NCBI GenBank assembly: GCA_020059445.1
Contig: JAGVCB010000081.1
Coordinates: forward strand, 1-7,047
Reading direction: 5' to 3'
DNA length: 7,047 nucleotides
Origin: Polynucleobacter sp.
Lineage (GTDB): Bacteria; Pseudomonadota; Gammaproteobacteria; Burkholderiales; Burkholderiaceae
The notes under the pieces were generated by a model. The model did no database searches. It saw only the letters and a program-made list of their open reading frames with translations, and was not told the origin of the DNA. Position 1 is the first letter of the stretch; every line of letters begins with the position of its first letter. Shown here one piece after another: positions 5,066 to 7,047 of this stretch. A program made the translations under genes and the position numbers.

Positions 5066-6193
5066 ATGTCGGCTGCCCCTACAAATCTAAAACGCACCAT
5101 CCTTTTTGACACACATCACTTGGCCGGAGCAAAGCTTGTTGATTTCGGCGGATGGGAAATGCCCGTTAACTATGGCTCTCAAATTGAAGAGCACGTTGCT
5201 ACTCGAACTAATTGTGGTGTGTTTGACGTATCTCACATGGCAGCCGTTGATGTTATCGGAATAGATGCGAAGGCTTTTTTAGAAAGGGTTGTTGCAAACA
5301 ACGTCAACAAGCTGAAAAATAATGGACAGGCGCTCTATGGATGTTTGCTCAATGATGAAGCTGGCGTTATTGATGATTTGATTGTTTATCGCCTAGATCC
5401 CAACTACCGCTTAGTAATCAATGCCGCAACAGCTCATACAGATCTTGAATGGTTGAACAAGCAAGCAAGCTACTTTGAAGATGTGAGGCTCATCCCGAGA
5501 AGAGCGGATCTTGTTGGCAATCAAAATCCTCAGGGCATGATTGCAGTTCAAGGACCAAAGGCACTTGAACTGATTAAAAAAGCCATTCCCTCACTTGCAA
5601 ATGCAGCCTCGGAGTTAAAAAACTTTCATGCATCATGCGAACAAACTCCTTTTGGAGAAATCATGATTGCAAGAACCGGTTACACCGGTGAAGATGGCGC
5701 TGAGTTATTGGTTCCTCTGAACCATACAGTGGCCGTTTGGGATCTTTTGATTGCCCAAGGAGCCCAACCAGCAGGCCTGGGTGCCCGCGATACGCTTCGC
5801 TTAGAAGCGGGCATGAACTTATATGGTCAGGACATGAATGACCAAACAAATCCTCTGGATGTGGGTCTTTCTTGGACCATAGACCGTTCAACCGAGCGTG
5901 ACTTCATTGGTAAATCAGCTCTAGAGAAGAAACCTCAGAAATTTGTTTTTTTAGGTTTAATACTTCAAGACAAAGGAGTGTTGCGCGCCCATCAAATTGT
6001 TAGATCAAATAAAGGTGAGGGCGAAATAACCAGCGGCACATTCAGCCCATCACTTCAAAAATCTATTGCACTTGCCAAACTTCCTTTAGCAACCGAAATT
6101 GGCGAGATAGTAAAAGTTGTCATTCGTGACAAAGAATTAAATGCAGTTGTTGTAAAAGCCCCTTTTGTTCGCCATGGCAAAGCCCTGGTTTAA
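5066..6193 (+). CDS. gcvT: Glycine cleavage system T protein (aminomethyltransferase)
   Basis: GcvT takes the aminomethyl group held on lipoylated GcvH and passes the one-carbon unit to tetrahydrofolate, releasing ammonia and forming 5,10-methylene-THF. The 375-residue length is normal for the family. Conserved stretches are [11 protein letters not shown] (26-36), GVFDVSHM (51-58), and [10 protein letters not shown] (100-109), whose Asp pair D103/D104 holds the position of the catalytic aspartate. [21 protein letters not shown] (237-257) and the C-terminal barrel segment with [12 protein letters not shown] (319-330) follow. The N-terminal folate-binding domain and C-terminal domain both appear intact. 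It is first in the gcvTHP operon, directly under the tandem glycine riboswitch, with gcvH starting 16 nt after its stop. The start is fixed by AAGGAG 5 nt upstream. Confidence 0.97.
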   Translation: MSAAPTNLKRTILFDTHHLAGAKLVDFGGWEMPVNYGSQIEEHVATRTNCGVFDVSHMAAVDVIGIDAKAFLERVVANNVNKLKNNGQALYGCLLNDEAGVIDDLIVYRLDPNYRLVINAATAHTDLEWLNKQASYFEDVRLIPRRADLVGNQNPQGMIAVQGPKALELIKKAIPSLANAASELKNFHASCEQTPFGEIMIARTGYTGEDGAELLVPLNHTVAVWDLLIAQGAQPAGLGARDTLRLEAGMNLYGQDMNDQTNPLDVGLSWTIDRSTERDFIGKSALEKKPQKFVFLGLILQDKGVLRAHQIVRSNKGEGEITSGTFSPSLQKSIALAKLPLATEIGEIVKVVIRDKELNAVVVKAPFVRHGKALV

Positions 6194-6209
6194 TTTTGGA
6201 GAAACTACT

Positions 6210-6590
6210 ATGAACATTCCACAAGACCTACATTACACAGAATCTCATGAATGGGTTCGCAAAGAAGCTGACGGCTCAATCACCGTTGGTATTACTGACC
6301 ACGCCCAAGAAGCGTTGGGCGATATTGTTTTCCTTGAGCTGCCAAATGTTGGCAAGTCTTTAAATGCAGGCGACGCTTGTGCCGTGGTTGAGTCTGTGAA
6401 AGCGGCCAGTGATATTTATGCTCCATTGTCTGGTGAAGTGATCGCCATCAATGATGCAGCCACTTCAGCACCTGAATCAGTTAACTCAGACGCCTATGGC
6501 TTATGGTTGTTCAAAATCAAACCGACAGACATCAGCAAAGTTGACGGCCTTCTTTCAGCAGAAGCATACGGAAAAAACATTGGTGCATAA
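6210..6590 (+). CDS. gcvH: Glycine cleavage system H protein (lipoyl carrier)
   Basis: GcvH is the small lipoyl-domain shuttle of the glycine cleavage complex, carrying the aminomethyl intermediate between GcvP and GcvT and being reoxidised by lipoamide dehydrogenase. The 126-residue protein has the normal family length. The lipoylation site is K64 in ESVKAASD (61-68). Other conserved segments are YTESHEWV (9-16), [16 protein letters not shown] (26-41) and the C-terminal LWLFKI. The start is taken at 6210 because GGAGA lies about 7 nt upstream and the protein then begins as family members do. An in-frame ATG at 6165 would add 15 residues inside the end of gcvT and is rejected. It sits 16 nt after gcvT and 3 nt before gcvP. 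No lipoate ligase or lpd gene is in the window. Confidence 0.97.
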   Translation: MNIPQDLHYTESHEWVRKEADGSITVGITDHAQEALGDIVFLELPNVGKSLNAGDACAVVESVKAASDIYAPLSGEVIAINDAATSAPESVNSDAYGLWLFKIKPTDISKVDGLLSAEAYGKNIGA

Positions 6591-6593
6591 AAA

Positions 6594-7047
6594 ATGAAAA
6601 GCTCCCTGACCACACTAGAAAATCATGATGCATTTTTAAGCCGTCACATCGGCCCATCCGCTGGCGACGAATCCTCGATGTTGAAATTTTTGGGATTCAA
6701 TCAGCGTGAAGAGCTGATCAATGCCGTTATTCCAAACAACATCAGAAGTAAATCTGCTCTTCCTTTAGGCGACTACACAAATGCCAAAGGTGAGAGTGAG
6801 GCGCTTGAATTATTAGCAACCATTGCCAATCAAAATAAAGTATTTAAATCATTCATTGGTCAGGGCTATTACAACAACATCACTCCTGGTGTTATTCAAA
6901 GAAATATCCTTGAAAACCCAGCTTGGTACACAGCTTACACACCATATCAGCCAGAAATTTCACAGGGTCGTCTAGAGGCAATCATTAACTTCCAGCAAAT
7001 GTTAATTGATTTAACAGGCATGGATATTGCCAATGCCTCTATGCTCG
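6594..7047 (+). CDS. gcvP: Glycine cleavage system P protein (glycine dehydrogenase, decarboxylating), 3'-truncated by window edge
   Basis: GcvP is the pyridoxal-phosphate enzyme that decarboxylates glycine and loads the aminomethyl group onto the lipoyl arm of GcvH. Only the first 151 codons are in the window; the frame runs open to the right edge, and full-length proteins are roughly 950 residues, so the PLP lysine region is not seen. Visible N-terminal hallmarks are FLSRHIGP (14-21), MLKFLG (29-34), [20 protein letters not shown] (around residues 89-108), [20 protein letters not shown] (109-128) and [13 protein letters not shown] at the edge. These are near-invariant in the family. It starts only 3 nt after the gcvH stop. 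The upstream sequence is A-rich with no clear Shine-Dalgarno (GGTG about 9 nt upstream is the best), so translation is probably coupled to gcvH. Confidence 0.95.
   Translation, partial: MKSSLTTLENHDAFLSRHIGPSAGDESSMLKFLGFNQREELINAVIPNNIRSKSALPLGDYTNAKGESEALELLATIANQNKVFKSFIGQGYYNNITPGVIQRNILENPAWYTAYTPYQPEISQGRLEAIINFQQMLIDLTGMDIANASML

Noticed and set aside
5661..5891. Antisense reading frame inside gcvT
   Set aside because: Shadow of the conserved [21 protein letters not shown] region of gcvT.
6165..6209. Longer GcvH start at 6165
   Set aside because: It would overlap the end of gcvT and add 15 non-conserved residues; the ATG at 6210 has a good Shine-Dalgarno and gives the normal N-terminus.

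Overview
The window looks like a chromosomal housekeeping segment of a free-living betaproteobacterium in the Burkholderiales. A Polynucleobacter-like freshwater bacterium fits best: AT-leaning codon use, very short intergenic gaps, and an rsmI / cytochrome c5 / gcvTHP gene content. This assignment is inferred from protein style and layout; no database comparison was made. No mobile elements, CRISPR arrays or phage genes are visible.

Layout from left to right. (1) The 3' part of rsmI (16S rRNA C1402 2'-O-methyltransferase) runs on + off the left edge. It shares a bidirectional terminator with a convergent gene for a membrane-anchored cytochrome c5-type protein (-). (2) A tRNA-Arg(CCG) gene with encoded CCA lies just upstream of a fatty acid desaturase gene (+), which ends in a strong intrinsic terminator. 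(3) A 60-residue four-cysteine protein (+) follows. It runs head-on into a GloC/YcbL-type glyoxalase II gene (-), and the two stop codons overlap in a shared TTAA. (4) An Amt-family ammonium transporter gene (-) lies 28 nt upstream of gloC and may be co-transcribed with it. (5) A 329-nt divergent intergenic region holds an NtrC-like inverted repeat near the amt start and a tandem (two-aptamer) glycine riboswitch in front of gcvT. (6) The glycine cleavage operon gcvT-gcvH-gcvP (+) is tightly packed; gcvP runs off the right edge.

The right half forms a coherent nitrogen and one-carbon unit. Glycine sensed by the riboswitch should control GcvT/H/P, which split glycine into CO2, NH3 and methylene-tetrahydrofolate, while the divergent gene handles ammonium uptake. 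The remaining genes are unrelated housekeeping functions: rRNA modification, electron transfer, membrane lipid desaturation and methylglyoxal detoxification.

No wholly new system is apparent. The points most worth a second look are the amt/gcv intergenic region (an NtrC-like box, and a riboswitch with no intrinsic terminator whose predicted transcription start conflicts with a possible leader-linker helix), the divergent Amt subtype with no glnK beside it, and the unexplained small zinc-ribbon-like protein.
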